A DNA stretch of 64,000 nucleotides, taken from DAINRZ01 sp964634885 (GTDB lineage Bacteria; Bacteroidota; Ignavibacteria; Kapaibacteriales; UBA2268). The DNA lies in contig CAZWLN010000001.1 in NCBI GenBank assembly GCA_964634885.1, positions 186,001-250,000 of the forward strand, read 5' to 3'. The position numbers and the translations under genes were made by a program. Below are positions 9,701-18,888 of this stretch, in pieces. Positions within the stretch are counted from its first letter, which is position 1, and the number at the start of each line of letters is the position of its first letter. The notes below the pieces were generated by a model. It did not search any database. It saw only the letters and a program-made list of their open reading frames with translations, and had not been told where the DNA came from.

Positions 9701-10705
9701 GCCATTATTAAAAACACAGGCAGCAGTGAACTCGACACCATCATCCAGATTGTAAACATTGCCGGAGCCAAAGCCGACTTTCTACCGACTGCAGTGTCTG
9801 GTTCTTTCCTGTACCGCTTCCAGGACATCAGTACAGTCTTTAACGGAACCATTACCGCCTGGTACTGGAATTTCGGGGACGGATCCGTCAGTTCTGACCA
9901 GAACCCTGAACATGAATACCAGGAATACGGCAATTTCAAAGTAACATTAATAATTACTACTGATTACGGCTGCCAGGATACTGTGAGGAAACTGATAAAC
10001 AATTACGGAAGAGCCTCTTGTACCGTAACAATGCCAGATACCTGCCTGAACACTGGCGACACTCTGCTCTTGCCTCTCTTCCTCGACAGCCAGTCCTATC
10101 TTACTCCCAATGAGAACTTTTCATTCGAAGCGAAGATAAGATTCGACAAGTCCGTCCTGCTTCCTTTACCCGACAACAGCCATCAATATAGTTTTGAAGG
10201 CGATGACTGCATTCTGACGGTTACAGGTACAAGAAACAGCCAATTAGCAGATTACAGGGGTAAAAAAGTCCTTGCCTGGCTCAGACTGTTTGTCTTGCTG
10301 GGCAGCAGGGAAAACATAGATATTCAGATCGACAGTTTCAAATGGACAGACGGCTACGACTCAGACATCACTACCGACAATTCCACTTTCTGTGTACTGG
10401 ACCTATGTAAGGCGGCAGGAACAAGATTGTACTTCGGGACAGGTTCTGTGGCGCTGATGGAACCCAGGCCCAATCCTGCCAGCGACGCCGTCGAAATTGA
10501 GTACGAAGTCGTCGGGGACGGCAAAGCCGATTTGTTCATCTGTGACATGACCGGTAAACAGGTAGCGGTACTTGTGGACAACACAGTCCCGGCAGGAAGG
10601 TATTCAATCAGCTACCGGACTTCGGGCCTGCCTTCAGGTGTATATTATATTACCCTGAAAACGTTGTCGGAAACCGTCACTAAAAAGTTCAGTATAGTAA
10701 AATAA
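6800..10705 (+). CDS. T9SS-exported protein with choice-of-anchor L domain and ten PKD domains
   Basis: 1301 residues with a signal peptide. Residues ~25-255 match the choice-of-anchor L pattern (FKYVFGSDEYEEFVCSEFND, then FAFLVSGPG). Ten PKD domains follow, each marked by a W-x-FGDG core near residues 312, 394, 471, 550, 627, 710, 788, 870, 942 and 1023, about 79 residues apart. They alternate between two types: even ones end in NGCQDT-like motifs, odd ones begin with a Cys-containing strand. A cohesin-like beta domain (~1070-1200) and a T9SS sorting domain (PRPNPASD, then GLPSGVYYITL) close the protein. It should be a long surface fibre or adhesin; the ligand is unknown. Ribosome site AGGT lies 5 bp before the start. 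The downstream barrel gene begins 11 bp after the stop, which suggests joint function. Confidence 0.88.
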   Translation: MKNTIMIVRLFILYMLFCAVASAQLVVDNSMSSKPEKLMKKYFLGEGVDIINISYFGSSNPFYPSIGYFDGSGSNIGINFGILINTGAIWEAVGPNRYYDVSNPYFANRIGDRDLTRIIRTETYDATSIVIDFKPVNRKMEFKYVFGSDEYEEFVCSEFNDAFAFLVSGPGIDGVINIARVPDSDDIVSINTINNGCHNARRDSTDWCGILPVPCYPMNSSYYINNEFGQTIEYDGFTQVLTAKIDSLTPGETYRMKIVIADASDGLYNSGVFLVGGSFYGNHTLDFSGMCMFDTIYFTSDVTRNATLWEWDFGDGEKSNLENPVHYYRTPGDYKVTLIVVYPDITAPDTLVRYIYINEPKADFSYSREKKAGTQISFTDNSLVINGEIDSWEWDFGDGGTSTEQNPVYNYGDLFSHNVRLIITTENGCQDTIYKTLEPGTIMTAADTSCIGDPVSFRILSGRQVTGCDWAFGDGEASTDSMPIHYYTNPGIYDAQVIVTFNNSTKDTLLHTISISDVTADFEYDLNSLVSASFTDRSFADNDTITSRTWSFGDGQASAELNPVHDYSSAGTYKVLLIVESANGCLDTLEKTITLPYNVMTIDGSCAKQAVYFSIASTWTNYSVHWDFGDGGSSDENNPVYYYSAPGTYKVTAIVDNTDDMTHDTLTQSVEIFGVKAACEIKNGSGANPEFLFYDKSTYTGDPIVSWYWNFGDGNVSSQQNTVHQYASIGTYKVTLIVMTENGCRDTLVTDLDVSSYSNKLLIETECAGIPCDFDVETYWDIASCKWDFGDGSTSDQKITEHIYYPGGDYSIRAIIADKNGKQDTLDSTVRIDQALADFSYHKDKSFSLETNFTDQSTSLFSNIIAWFWDFGDGSRSKLQNPSHTYADNKSKKVYLIITNENGCQDTMIKILNRIEVSQNCAGKVSYFFYQTDWPNSSCEWDFGDGTGSTEKSPEHTYNTPGDYTVRAIIKNTGSSELDTIIQIVNIAGAKADFLPTAVSGSFLYRFQDISTVFNGTITAWYWNFGDGSVSSDQNPEHEYQEYGNFKVTLIITTDYGCQDTVRKLINNYGRASCTVTMPDTCLNTGDTLLLPLFLDSQSYLTPNENFSFEAKIRFDKSVLLPLPDNSHQYSFEGDDCILTVTGTRNSQLADYRGKKVLAWLRLFVLLGSRENIDIQIDSFKWTDGYDSDITTDNSTFCVLDLCKAAGTRLYFGTGSVALMEPRPNPASDAVEIEYEVVGDGKADLFICDMTGKQVAVLVDNTVPAGRYSISYRTSGLPSGVYYITLKTLSETVTKKFSIVK

Positions 10706-10716
10706 CGGGGTAGAGT

Positions 10717-12852
10717 GTGCAAAAAGTAATTCTTTTGTTTCTTGTCTCAGCATCGGTTCTGTTTGCGAATGAAGATGATTCACTGATATACCACAATTAT
10801 AAAATCGGGGTTTTCGGAAGCTACAATCTTAACTTCCACGACCCCGACTTCAAAGAGCTGCCGGGAATACCGAACTGCTGCCCGCGATTCAATGAAGGGA
10901 ACGGTACTGGCTTTTCCGTCGGCGCTTTGTTCGAGTACCTCTTCAGCGAAAAGATGAATGGGGCGGCAAGGCTGTCCTATACTTCCGACGGCGGCTTACT
11001 GACAGGCTATGATTATGACTATGTCAATTACCGGAATAGCATTACCCTGGCGAAGATACGCCACGAGCTTGACGTTACTCTCGACGCCCTTGCCCTGGAC
11101 CTGCTGTTCCAGTACAACTTCTTCGACAGGTTCTACGTCCACGCCGGTCCCCGGTTAGCGTTCCTGCTTGTACATGACTATTCCCAGATTGAATTGTTGA
11201 AAGACCCACCTGACGGCAGCTTCGAAAACGGCGCCCGTTACCGTAACAATACTTCCGGTACCATCAACGAAACAACCGCTTTACTGGCCTATATCCAGGG
11301 CGGCATCAGCTATGAACTTCCCCTTAACAGGCAGCAATACCTCTTCCTGTGCCCCGAAGTTTTCTATTCGTTCCCGCTGAACGACATCGTTTCCGACTCC
11401 GCCTGGAAATTTTCCCAACTGCGGATCGGGATGGCGCTGAAATACAGGCCTTACGAACTGCCGGTGGAAAGAAGGCTCGAAAGAAAAGTGTTCATAGACA
11501 CCGTTAAATATGTTGACGATTCGATCACCGCTTCGGTGTTCATCATGGGTGTTGCGGACACGGCAAGAGATGTGGAGGAATTCGAGAAGCTGGTGATTAC
11601 CCATGAGAAGGTAACGAGGACTGATACCCTGCTGTTACCGGAAATACCGCCGGAAGCCTCGATGAAGATTACAATCATTCCGGAGCCTTACAAAAACGCG
11701 GACTCTGTCTATCTGTACAAGGAGCGTTACTTTGTTACGGAGATGCTGCCGCTGATACCTTTTGTCTTCTACGGAAAGGACAGCTCCGACATCCCGCAAA
11801 GATATTTTTCCGACCTTGAGCCACAGGACTTTTCCAGGCCGGAGTATGACCTCAACCCGGTAATGATCCAGAGGAACATCCTGAAGATACTCGGTGCAAG
11901 GCTGAAACAGTACCCCGACATTACCCTGACCTTGACTGGCACTGCCGACAAGAATGCCGAAAAAGGCAACTGCAGGCTGGCAACAGACAGGGCAGAGAAC
12001 CTGAAAAGCATTTTCACAAAAGAGTGGGGCGTGGACGAAAGCAGGATTGCCGTCTCTCCGCCGAAGAGCAAATGTGTTCCAAAGAATCCTACATTGTCGA
12101 ACAACGAAGACGGCAACAACGACAACAGGAGGGTGGAGATCAATTCTTCCGACGACATAAGGCTCTTTGCACCCATCGTCAGGAAGCGTTTACTTAAGGA
12201 GATAAAACTTACGACTTCGAAAACGAACGACATCAAGGAGATTTTCCTTGAAAACAGTTTCAAAGGCACAACTACCGGTAAGGGCTATGAATACCGCCTG
12301 ACTGCAACCCAGGACGGCAATGTCCTTTTCAATAAATCCGACACATCCGTGAAAAGCCTGGAAATGGTCAGGCTGACTGAAGACAAGATACAGTTGCTCA
12401 GGAATGCGCTACCGATTGAAATGGAGCTGTCGGTCAGGTCTCCCAGGGGTAAGACCGCATCCTACAAAACGACGGTGCCCGTGAGGATCGATTCGGACTA
12501 CGTCGAAGTGCAGCGTTTCTCGCTGACATACTTCACAGTGTCCTGGGATTCGCTCAGCAGCAAAGAAGTCAAAGAGTTCAACGAACTCATGAAGGGCATC
12601 AGGGAGCAGCCCAATGTCTCGGTCATCGGCTACACGGACTACCTTGGAGACCCGAAGATCAACGTACAGCTTTCCACGAACAGGGCAAAGGCTGTAGCTG
12701 AATACATTAAGAATTACATTCCCGGCACCAACATCATCAGGAACGAAGGAGTGGCCGATTCGGTATTCCCGCCGGGCATCAGGTCTTACTCCACACCGGA
12801 AGAGAGGTTCCTGTCGCGAACGGTACAGATTGAATTCCGTATCAGCAGGTAG
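10717..12852 (+). CDS. Outer-membrane protein with two OmpA-like domains
   Basis: 711 residues, GTG start 11 bp after the PKD gene. A signal peptide (residues 1-18) is followed by a ~230-residue beta-barrel-like region with alternating aromatic strands and a distinctive ELPGIPNCCP motif (48-56). After a linker come two OmpA-like peptidoglycan-binding domains: ~345-485 (TLTGTADKN, then NDNRRVEIN) and ~595-711 (VSVIGYTDYLG, LSTNRAKAVAEYI, then RTVQIEF). OmpA domains bind diaminopimelate of the cell wall, so the protein should link outer membrane and peptidoglycan. It is a paralog of the 48882-51575 product, which has the same order of domains and the same CCP motif. Its pairing with a T9SS cargo at both loci suggests a dedicated anchor or partner, which is inference. 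Confidence 0.82.
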   Translation: MQKVILLFLVSASVLFANEDDSLIYHNYKIGVFGSYNLNFHDPDFKELPGIPNCCPRFNEGNGTGFSVGALFEYLFSEKMNGAARLSYTSDGGLLTGYDYDYVNYRNSITLAKIRHELDVTLDALALDLLFQYNFFDRFYVHAGPRLAFLLVHDYSQIELLKDPPDGSFENGARYRNNTSGTINETTALLAYIQGGISYELPLNRQQYLFLCPEVFYSFPLNDIVSDSAWKFSQLRIGMALKYRPYELPVERRLERKVFIDTVKYVDDSITASVFIMGVADTARDVEEFEKLVITHEKVTRTDTLLLPEIPPEASMKITIIPEPYKNADSVYLYKERYFVTEMLPLIPFVFYGKDSSDIPQRYFSDLEPQDFSRPEYDLNPVMIQRNILKILGARLKQYPDITLTLTGTADKNAEKGNCRLATDRAENLKSIFTKEWGVDESRIAVSPPKSKCVPKNPTLSNNEDGNNDNRRVEINSSDDIRLFAPIVRKRLLKEIKLTTSKTNDIKEIFLENSFKGTTTGKGYEYRLTATQDGNVLFNKSDTSVKSLEMVRLTEDKIQLLRNALPIEMELSVRSPRGKTASYKTTVPVRIDSDYVEVQRFSLTYFTVSWDSLSSKEVKEFNELMKGIREQPNVSVIGYTDYLGDPKINVQLSTNRAKAVAEYIKNYIPGTNIIRNEGVADSVFPPGIRSYSTPEERFLSRTVQIEFRISR

Positions 12853-12880
12853 AATTTTTTTCAGGAGATGAAGATTTTGT

Positions 12881-12911
12881 TTTGCAGAAACTGAAAAGTG
12901 TTGTAATTTTG
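12881..12911 (+). promoter_or_regulatory. Bacteroidota-type promoter of tRNA-Leu
   Basis: TTTG at 12881-12884, a 19-nt spacer, then TAATTTTG at 12904-12911, which exactly fits the Bacteroidota -33 TTTG / -7 TAnnTTTG pattern. Transcription would begin about 10 nt before the tRNA at 12928. Confidence 0.65.
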
Positions 12912-12927
12912 TATTCTCTGAAAATGA

Positions 12928-13010
12928 GCGGAAGTGGTGAAATAGGCAGACACGCTATCTTGAGGGGGTAGTGCCGCGCAGGCGTGGGGGTTCAAGTCCC
13001 CCCTTCCGCA
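12928..13010 (+). tRNA. tRNA-Leu(GAG)
   Basis: 83 nt with a complete cloverleaf. Acceptor GCGGAAG pairs with CTTCCGC (13003-13009), with discriminator A at 13010. The anticodon stem CTATC/GGTAG encloses TTGAGGG, giving anticodon GAG, which reads CUC and CUU leucine codons. The long variable arm (TGCC-GCGCA-GGCG) is typical of class II leucine tRNAs. The T arm is GGGGG-TTCAAGT-CCCCC. The 3' CCA is not encoded and must be added after transcription. Confidence 0.95.
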
Positions 13011-13158
13011 CAAAAAAACAAAAGTGATTTCAACAAAAGAATAACAAAAACAGATTAATATCATCTGACAATTGAAATTGTCCCGCATTTTTGCCCAATA
13101 ACCACTATTCTCTCTCAATTTCCGTCTAAATAATGATTTGTTATTACGGGATTGAAGG

Positions 13159-16100
13159 ATGAATATTAAAAATACTGAGACATGGGACAGGCTGACGGCT
13201 TTGATGAACGGTAAAATCCTCGTTCTCGACGGCGCCATGGGAACCATGATACAGCAGTACCGGCTGACTGAAGAGGATTTCAGGGGAGACAGGTTCTCAG
13301 GCCACGACGGCAGCCTGAAGGGCAACAACGACATCCTGTGCCTTACTAAGCCCGGCGTCATTAAAGAGATACACACAAAGTACCTCGAAGCCGGCGCCAA
13401 CATCATCGAAACCAACACCTTCAACGGCAACGACTTCTCCCAGGCAGATTACAACCTGCAAGGGCATGTCTATGAGATAAACCTGGAAGCAGCGCGCATT
13501 GCAAAGCAGGCAGTTCTCGAGTTTACCGCTGCCAATCCCGGAGCCGAAAGGTTCGTCGCCGGTTCGATTGGGCCTACTAACCAGACCGCATCGATTTCTC
13601 CCGACGTGAACCGCCCTGCTTTCAGGCGCAGGACTTTCGACGAATTTGTCGGTGCATACTCTGAACAGGTTCGCGGCCTCATCGACGGTGGAGTTGATAT
13701 CCTCCTACTGGAAACGATATTCGATACACTCAACGCCAAAGCAGCGATATACGCCATCTCGGAGATTCTCGGAAAATGCAACCGCAAGATACCACTGATG
13801 ATCTCCGGTACCATCGTGGACCTCAGCGGCAGGACATTGTCGGGTCAGACATTGGAAGCCTTCTGGATTTCCATAGCCCATGCTCCCAACCTTCTGAGCA
13901 TCGGACTGAACTGCTCCTTAGGACCCAGGCAGATCAGGCAGTACATCGAAAGCCTGTCGGGCCTTACCGGCTGCTATACCAGCCTTTACCCGAACGCCGG
14001 TATGCCTAACGAGATGGGAGGCTACGACGAGACTCCCGAAACGATGGCTGTGCTGTGTTCGGAATTTGCACGCGATGGATTTATTAATATAATCGGCGGC
14101 TGCTGCGGTACAACACCGGACCACATCAGAAGCATAGCTGCTGCCGTCAGGGGCATCGCTCCCAGGGCTTTACCTGCCATCGAGCCATACCTGAAACTCA
14201 GCGGCCTGGAACCATTGGTAATCACTCCGGAAACTAATTTTGTCAATATAGGGGAGAGAACCAATGTTGCAGGCTCCCGTAAATTTGCAAATCATATCAT
14301 TAATGATGAATTCGAAAAAGCTCTTGAGATTGCCCGTCAACAGGTGGAAAACGGCGCCCAGGTAATAGATGTTAACATGGACGAGGGCATGCTCGACTCG
14401 GCCTCTGCCATGACAAAATTCCTTAACCTCATTGCTTCCGAGCCGGACATTGCAAAAGTTCCGGTGATGATCGACTCATCGAAATGGGAAGTAATAGAAG
14501 CCGGCTTGAAATGCCTCCAGGGTAAACCGATAATCAATTCCATCTCCCTCAAAGAAGGTAAAGAGTCCTTCACAGGCCATGCCCGTAAAGCCCTTGAATA
14601 CGGCGCTGCCGTAATTGTAATGGCCTTCGACGAAGAAGGGCAGGCTGTAACTTTCGAAAGAAGAATTGCCATACTCGAAAGAGCCTATAATATACTCGTA
14701 GAAGAGGTCGGTTTCAACCCTTCGGACATAATTCTCGACCCAAACGTTCTTACGGTAGCAACAGGCATCGAAGAACACAACAACTATGCACTGGACTATT
14801 TCAGGGCTGTAAGCTGGATTAAGGAAAACCTACCCGGCGCAAAGACCAGCGGAGGCATCAGCAATGTCTCCTTTTCTTTCCGCGGTAACGATACCGTCAG
14901 GGAGGCAATGCATTCCGTCTTCCTCTATCACGCCGTCAGGAACGGGCTGGACATGGGCATCGTCAATCCCGGCCAGCTCACGGTATATGAAGATGTGCCT
15001 GCCGAACTGAGGGATGCCGTCGAAAATGTCCTTTTCAACCGTAAACCTGAAGCTACGGACATACTTCTGGAATTAGCTTCCAGATACAAAGATACGTCTA
15101 AGAAGGAGACAACAAAGGCCTTGCAGTGGAGATACAATTCTCCCGAAGAAAGGCTTAAACATTCCCTTGTCAACGGCATTACCGAACACCTCGAACCGGA
15201 CATCGAAGAAGCCCGGCAAAAATACAGCGATCCTCTGCGACTCATCGAAGGGCCGCTGATGGAAGGAATGAACACCGTTGGTGACCTGTTCGGTTCAGGA
15301 AAAATGTTCCTTCCTCAGGTAGTAAAAAGTGCAAGGGTAATGAAAAAAGCCGTTGCCTTCCTGCAGCCGTCCATCGAAGAAAGCCTGTCAAAAAGCGGCA
15401 GGGTGGAAAAAGCCGGCAGGATAATGCTGGCAACGGTGAAAGGCGACGTGCACGACATAGGCAAGAACATCGCAGGGGTAGTGCTTTCCTGCAATAACTA
15501 TGAGATTATCGACCTTGGCGTAATGTGCCCTGCCGATAGGATTGTACAGGCAGCAATTGATAATCACGCCGACATTGTCGGCCTCAGCGGGCTGATTACT
15601 CCGTCCCTCGACGAGATGGCGCATGTGGCGGCTGAAATGGAAAGGGCAGGACTGACCGTACCTTTACTGATTGGCGGAGCAACTACGTCCCGGACGCACA
15701 CTGCCGTAAAAATTGCACCCAACTACTCCGGTACCGTTGTCTATGTTCCCGACGCTTCAAAGAGCGTACCCGTCGTCAGCAGCCTTCTCAATCCTGAAAT
15801 GAAAGACGGCTTTATACGGGCTTTAAAAAAGGAATACGACGAAATCAGGGAGAATTACAAACGGTCGCGAGCAACTTCCAATCTTATGGCCTTAGAAGAA
15901 GCGCGCAAGAACAGAGTAACCACCGATTGGAGCAGTTACAGGCCCCGAGTACCCAAAACAACGGGCATTACAGTATTCAAAGACTATTCACCCGGCGAGC
16001 TGCGGAAGTACATCAACTGGACGGAATTCTTCGTTGCCTGGGAAATTAAAGGCAGGTATCCCGGTTTGTTCGAGGACCCCGTCAAAGGCCCGGAAGCAAA

Positions 16101-16857
16101 GATACTGTTTGATGATGCCCAATCGCTGCTTGATCAGATCATCGAAGGCAGGCTCATCACCGTCTCCGGTGTTTGCGGCATATACCCGGCAAACTCTACC
16201 GGGGATGACATAGAAGTATATGACCCTGTAACGAAATCCCCGACAGCTAAGTTTTACACTCTGCGCCAGCAGGCACGGTCCAACGGTCCGGACAACGGAA
16301 ACAGATGCCTGGCAGACTTTGTTGCTCCTGCCGCCTCCGGTATTACCGATTACATCGGTGCATTTGCCGTTACTGCCGGCATCGGCTCCGACAGGCTGGT
16401 AAAACAATACGAAGACAACCACGACGATTACAAGGCCTTAATGGTAAAGATACTTGCAGACAGGCTCGCCGAAGCATTCGCCGAGAAGCTGCACGAGATT
16501 GTCCGGAGAGAACTGTGGGCCTATGAAACAGGAGAAAGCCTGCTGCCTGAAGACCTGTTGAAAGAAAAATACTCCGGCATCAGGCCTGCACCCGGCTATC
16601 CCGTTTTACCCGACCATTCGGAAAAAAGAACAATCTTCAGCCTCTTGCGCGTCGAAGACACTATTGCCGTCAACCTGACCGAAACCTTCATGATGACTCC
16701 CGCCGCATCTGTCTGTGGCCTTTATTTTGCACATCCACAGGCTGCCTGTTTCCCGGTAGGGAGGATTGGAAAAGACCAGGTACTCGATTACAAGCGGAGG
16801 AAGGGCATCAGTACCGATACTGCCGAAAAATGGCTGTCTCACATTCTTGCCTATTAA
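13159..16857 (+). CDS. metH: Cobalamin-dependent methionine synthase
   Basis: 1232 residues, close to the ~1227 of E. coli MetH, with all four modules in order. The homocysteine domain (~1-340) has zinc ligands C252 and C315-C316 (GLNCS and GGCCGTTP). The methyltetrahydrofolate (pterin) domain is at ~360-640. The cobalamin domain carries DVHDIGKN with the axial histidine at 765, and the AdoMet reactivation domain is C-terminal (~925-1232). It transfers methyl from methyl-tetrahydrofolate to homocysteine through cob(I)alamin in the cytoplasm. ATG 13159 follows a GAAGG sequence. I saw no cobalamin or SAM riboswitch in the 148 bp between the tRNA and this gene. The enzyme appears intact, and the organism must make or import B12. 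Confidence 0.97.
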   Translation: MNIKNTETWDRLTALMNGKILVLDGAMGTMIQQYRLTEEDFRGDRFSGHDGSLKGNNDILCLTKPGVIKEIHTKYLEAGANIIETNTFNGNDFSQADYNLQGHVYEINLEAARIAKQAVLEFTAANPGAERFVAGSIGPTNQTASISPDVNRPAFRRRTFDEFVGAYSEQVRGLIDGGVDILLLETIFDTLNAKAAIYAISEILGKCNRKIPLMISGTIVDLSGRTLSGQTLEAFWISIAHAPNLLSIGLNCSLGPRQIRQYIESLSGLTGCYTSLYPNAGMPNEMGGYDETPETMAVLCSEFARDGFINIIGGCCGTTPDHIRSIAAAVRGIAPRALPAIEPYLKLSGLEPLVITPETNFVNIGERTNVAGSRKFANHIINDEFEKALEIARQQVENGAQVIDVNMDEGMLDSASAMTKFLNLIASEPDIAKVPVMIDSSKWEVIEAGLKCLQGKPIINSISLKEGKESFTGHARKALEYGAAVIVMAFDEEGQAVTFERRIAILERAYNILVEEVGFNPSDIILDPNVLTVATGIEEHNNYALDYFRAVSWIKENLPGAKTSGGISNVSFSFRGNDTVREAMHSVFLYHAVRNGLDMGIVNPGQLTVYEDVPAELRDAVENVLFNRKPEATDILLELASRYKDTSKKETTKALQWRYNSPEERLKHSLVNGITEHLEPDIEEARQKYSDPLRLIEGPLMEGMNTVGDLFGSGKMFLPQVVKSARVMKKAVAFLQPSIEESLSKSGRVEKAGRIMLATVKGDVHDIGKNIAGVVLSCNNYEIIDLGVMCPADRIVQAAIDNHADIVGLSGLITPSLDEMAHVAAEMERAGLTVPLLIGGATTSRTHTAVKIAPNYSGTVVYVPDASKSVPVVSSLLNPEMKDGFIRALKKEYDEIRENYKRSRATSNLMALEEARKNRVTTDWSSYRPRVPKTTGITVFKDYSPGELRKYINWTEFFVAWEIKGRYPGLFEDPVKGPEAKILFDDAQSLLDQIIEGRLITVSGVCGIYPANSTGDDIEVYDPVTKSPTAKFYTLRQQARSNGPDNGNRCLADFVAPAASGITDYIGAFAVTAGIGSDRLVKQYEDNHDDYKALMVKILADRLAEAFAEKLHEIVRRELWAYETGESLLPEDLLKEKYSGIRPAPGYPVLPDHSEKRTIFSLLRVEDTIAVNLTETFMMTPAASVCGLYFAHPQAACFPVGRIGKDQVLDYKRRKGISTDTAEKWLSHILAY

Positions 16858-16923
16858 TTGAACAGGAATTGGGACGATAATACTTTCGTTAAATATTGTT
16901 AAATAATAGATTGTAATTGCGTT

Positions 16924-18888
16924 ATGAATATGATGAGTAATAAGAACAGAATATTTTTATTAATACTTGTCATTATCTGCTCTGTGTCGCTTTCACCTTG
17001 TACAGTAGCAAATGAAACCGCTGAGCAGTTGAACAAAAGAGGCAAAGAAAAACTTAGCAAAGAAAAGTATAATGAAGCAATTTCGTTTTTTACAAAAGCT
17101 CTGCAGCTCGACCCGCGCTTTTATTATGCCCTGTTTAACAGGGGGCTTGCGTACACTGCAATTGACCAGTATGACAAGGCAATAAGCGACTACAGCGAGG
17201 CAATAAGGATTAAACCGGACTACTTCGAGGCATACAACAACAGGGGCTACGTAAAAAGGGTTACCGGCAGGAATGAAGAAGCCATCGCCGATTTCAGGAA
17301 ATGCACCGAGATTAATAAAGAGTATTACCTGGCATATTATAATATGGGTGGTTCCCTCAGGGAATTGAAGAAATATGATGAAGCCATTGAAAGCCAAACC
17401 AAGTGCATCGGGCTGAAACCCGATTACTATTCTGCTTACTTCGAAAGGGCCTTCTGCTTTCACAATTCCGGACTGAACGACCAGTCTTTGGAAGACTACA
17501 CAAAAACAATCGGGCTGAATCCCGGCAATTATGCTGCCTACCTGAACAGGGGTGCCGTTTACAGGGACATGAAAATGGCAGACAAGGCAAAAGCCGACAT
17601 AGACAAAAGTCTGGAACTCAATCCCAAATACGATATGGCCCATTACTACCTGGGATTGCTTTGTGAAGACCGGAACGACACCGACGGCGCCATTTCCGAA
17701 TATACAAAAGCCCTGGACCTCGATCCGTCTAATAAAAAAGCTCTGTTCAACCGCGCTTTCCTGAAAAACGAAAACAATCGGTACCAGGATGCATACGACG
17801 ATTACACCCGTTTGATTGCACTCGACCCGGCATATGCGACAGCCTATACAAACAGGGGATGGGCGCTCAGCAACATGGACAGGTTCGAGGAAGCAGTCAG
17901 CGATTTCAAAAAGGCAATCGAACTCGACAGCAGTTCCTATCTGGCCTATAATAATATGGCTGTAGCTTTAAGGGGAATGAAAGACTATGCAGGAGCAATA
18001 AAAGCCCTGGAGAAAGCTTTGCAGCTCAATCCGAAATACCAGTTGTCCTACTACAACCTGGGATTGAACTATAAAGACATGAACGAATATAATAAATCCA
18101 TCAGTTACTTCATTAAATCGAACAACCTGAATCCTAAGCATATGCTTACATGCTTTTACATGGCTTTCGTTTTCGACCTGGCACAAGACTACGACAACGC
18201 AATCTTCTGGTACACAAAAGCCATTGAACTGGACGCTACTTACAGCTATTCATTCAACAACAGGGCGCTGTCAAAATACAAGTCAGAAAAGTATGAAGAT
18301 GCCATTGCCGATTATCAAAAGGCTCTCGAACTGAAGCCCGGAAATATTGAAGCAATTGCGGACATCGGCAATTGCTACAGGAAAATGGAGAAGTATGAAC
18401 AAGCCCTTGCATACTACGACAAAGCTCTGAGAGCAGACCCAAAATATGCTTATGCATACTATATGAAAGGTTTTACATGGTATGTCCGCGAAGAATATGA
18501 AAAAGCAATAGAGTATTACAACAAAGCCCTGGCTGTGAAAAGCGATTACACCGAAGTACTCTTCGACCTTTCAAAGGCGAAAGAAGGGTTGGGAGACTAT
18601 GCCGGCGCCATCGCCGACCTTACTAAACTGCTTGAGATTACTCCCGACGACTATGATGCAATGACACGCAGGGGAAGCCTGAAACATTATACTGACGACA
18701 AAGCCGGGGCGCTGATGGATTACAACAGGGCGATTGAGATCAATCCTAATTATGGTGAGCCCTATTACAAACGGGGACATATCAAACATGAAAGCGGCGA
18801 TGTAGCAGGTGCATGTGCAGACTGGAAAAAAGCAAGCGAACTGGGGAATACTGCTGCATATAAATTTATTAAGGAATATTGCGAGTAA
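16924..18888 (+). CDS. Exported TPR-repeat protein
   Basis: 654 residues. An N-terminal hydrophobic segment (SIGNAL-type, ~8-28) ends near SLSPC, which could be a lipoprotein site, though Pro before Cys is atypical. From ~34 to the end the protein is built of about 18 tetratricopeptide repeats of 34 residues with the usual W/Y-G-A-P spacing (YDKAISDYSEAI, LNPKYDMAHYYLG and similar). TPR solenoids are scaffolds for protein-protein contacts in the periplasm or at the outer membrane; the partner is unknown. The next gene (DUF454) overlaps or abuts the stop, so the TPR protein heads a four-gene run to 20105. Confidence 0.85.
   Translation: MNMMSNKNRIFLLILVIICSVSLSPCTVANETAEQLNKRGKEKLSKEKYNEAISFFTKALQLDPRFYYALFNRGLAYTAIDQYDKAISDYSEAIRIKPDYFEAYNNRGYVKRVTGRNEEAIADFRKCTEINKEYYLAYYNMGGSLRELKKYDEAIESQTKCIGLKPDYYSAYFERAFCFHNSGLNDQSLEDYTKTIGLNPGNYAAYLNRGAVYRDMKMADKAKADIDKSLELNPKYDMAHYYLGLLCEDRNDTDGAISEYTKALDLDPSNKKALFNRAFLKNENNRYQDAYDDYTRLIALDPAYATAYTNRGWALSNMDRFEEAVSDFKKAIELDSSSYLAYNNMAVALRGMKDYAGAIKALEKALQLNPKYQLSYYNLGLNYKDMNEYNKSISYFIKSNNLNPKHMLTCFYMAFVFDLAQDYDNAIFWYTKAIELDATYSYSFNNRALSKYKSEKYEDAIADYQKALELKPGNIEAIADIGNCYRKMEKYEQALAYYDKALRADPKYAYAYYMKGFTWYVREEYEKAIEYYNKALAVKSDYTEVLFDLSKAKEGLGDYAGAIADLTKLLEITPDDYDAMTRRGSLKHYTDDKAGALMDYNRAIEINPNYGEPYYKRGHIKHESGDVAGACADWKKASELGNTAAYKFIKEYCE

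Noticed and set aside
13011..13158. Cobalamin or SAM riboswitch before metH
   Set aside because: The 148-bp gap shows no B12-box-like or SAM-type helices and is mostly AT-rich.
12861..13430. 189-residue minus-strand frame over the tRNA and start of metH
   Set aside because: It crosses the tRNA gene and conserved metH codons, so it cannot be a real protein gene.
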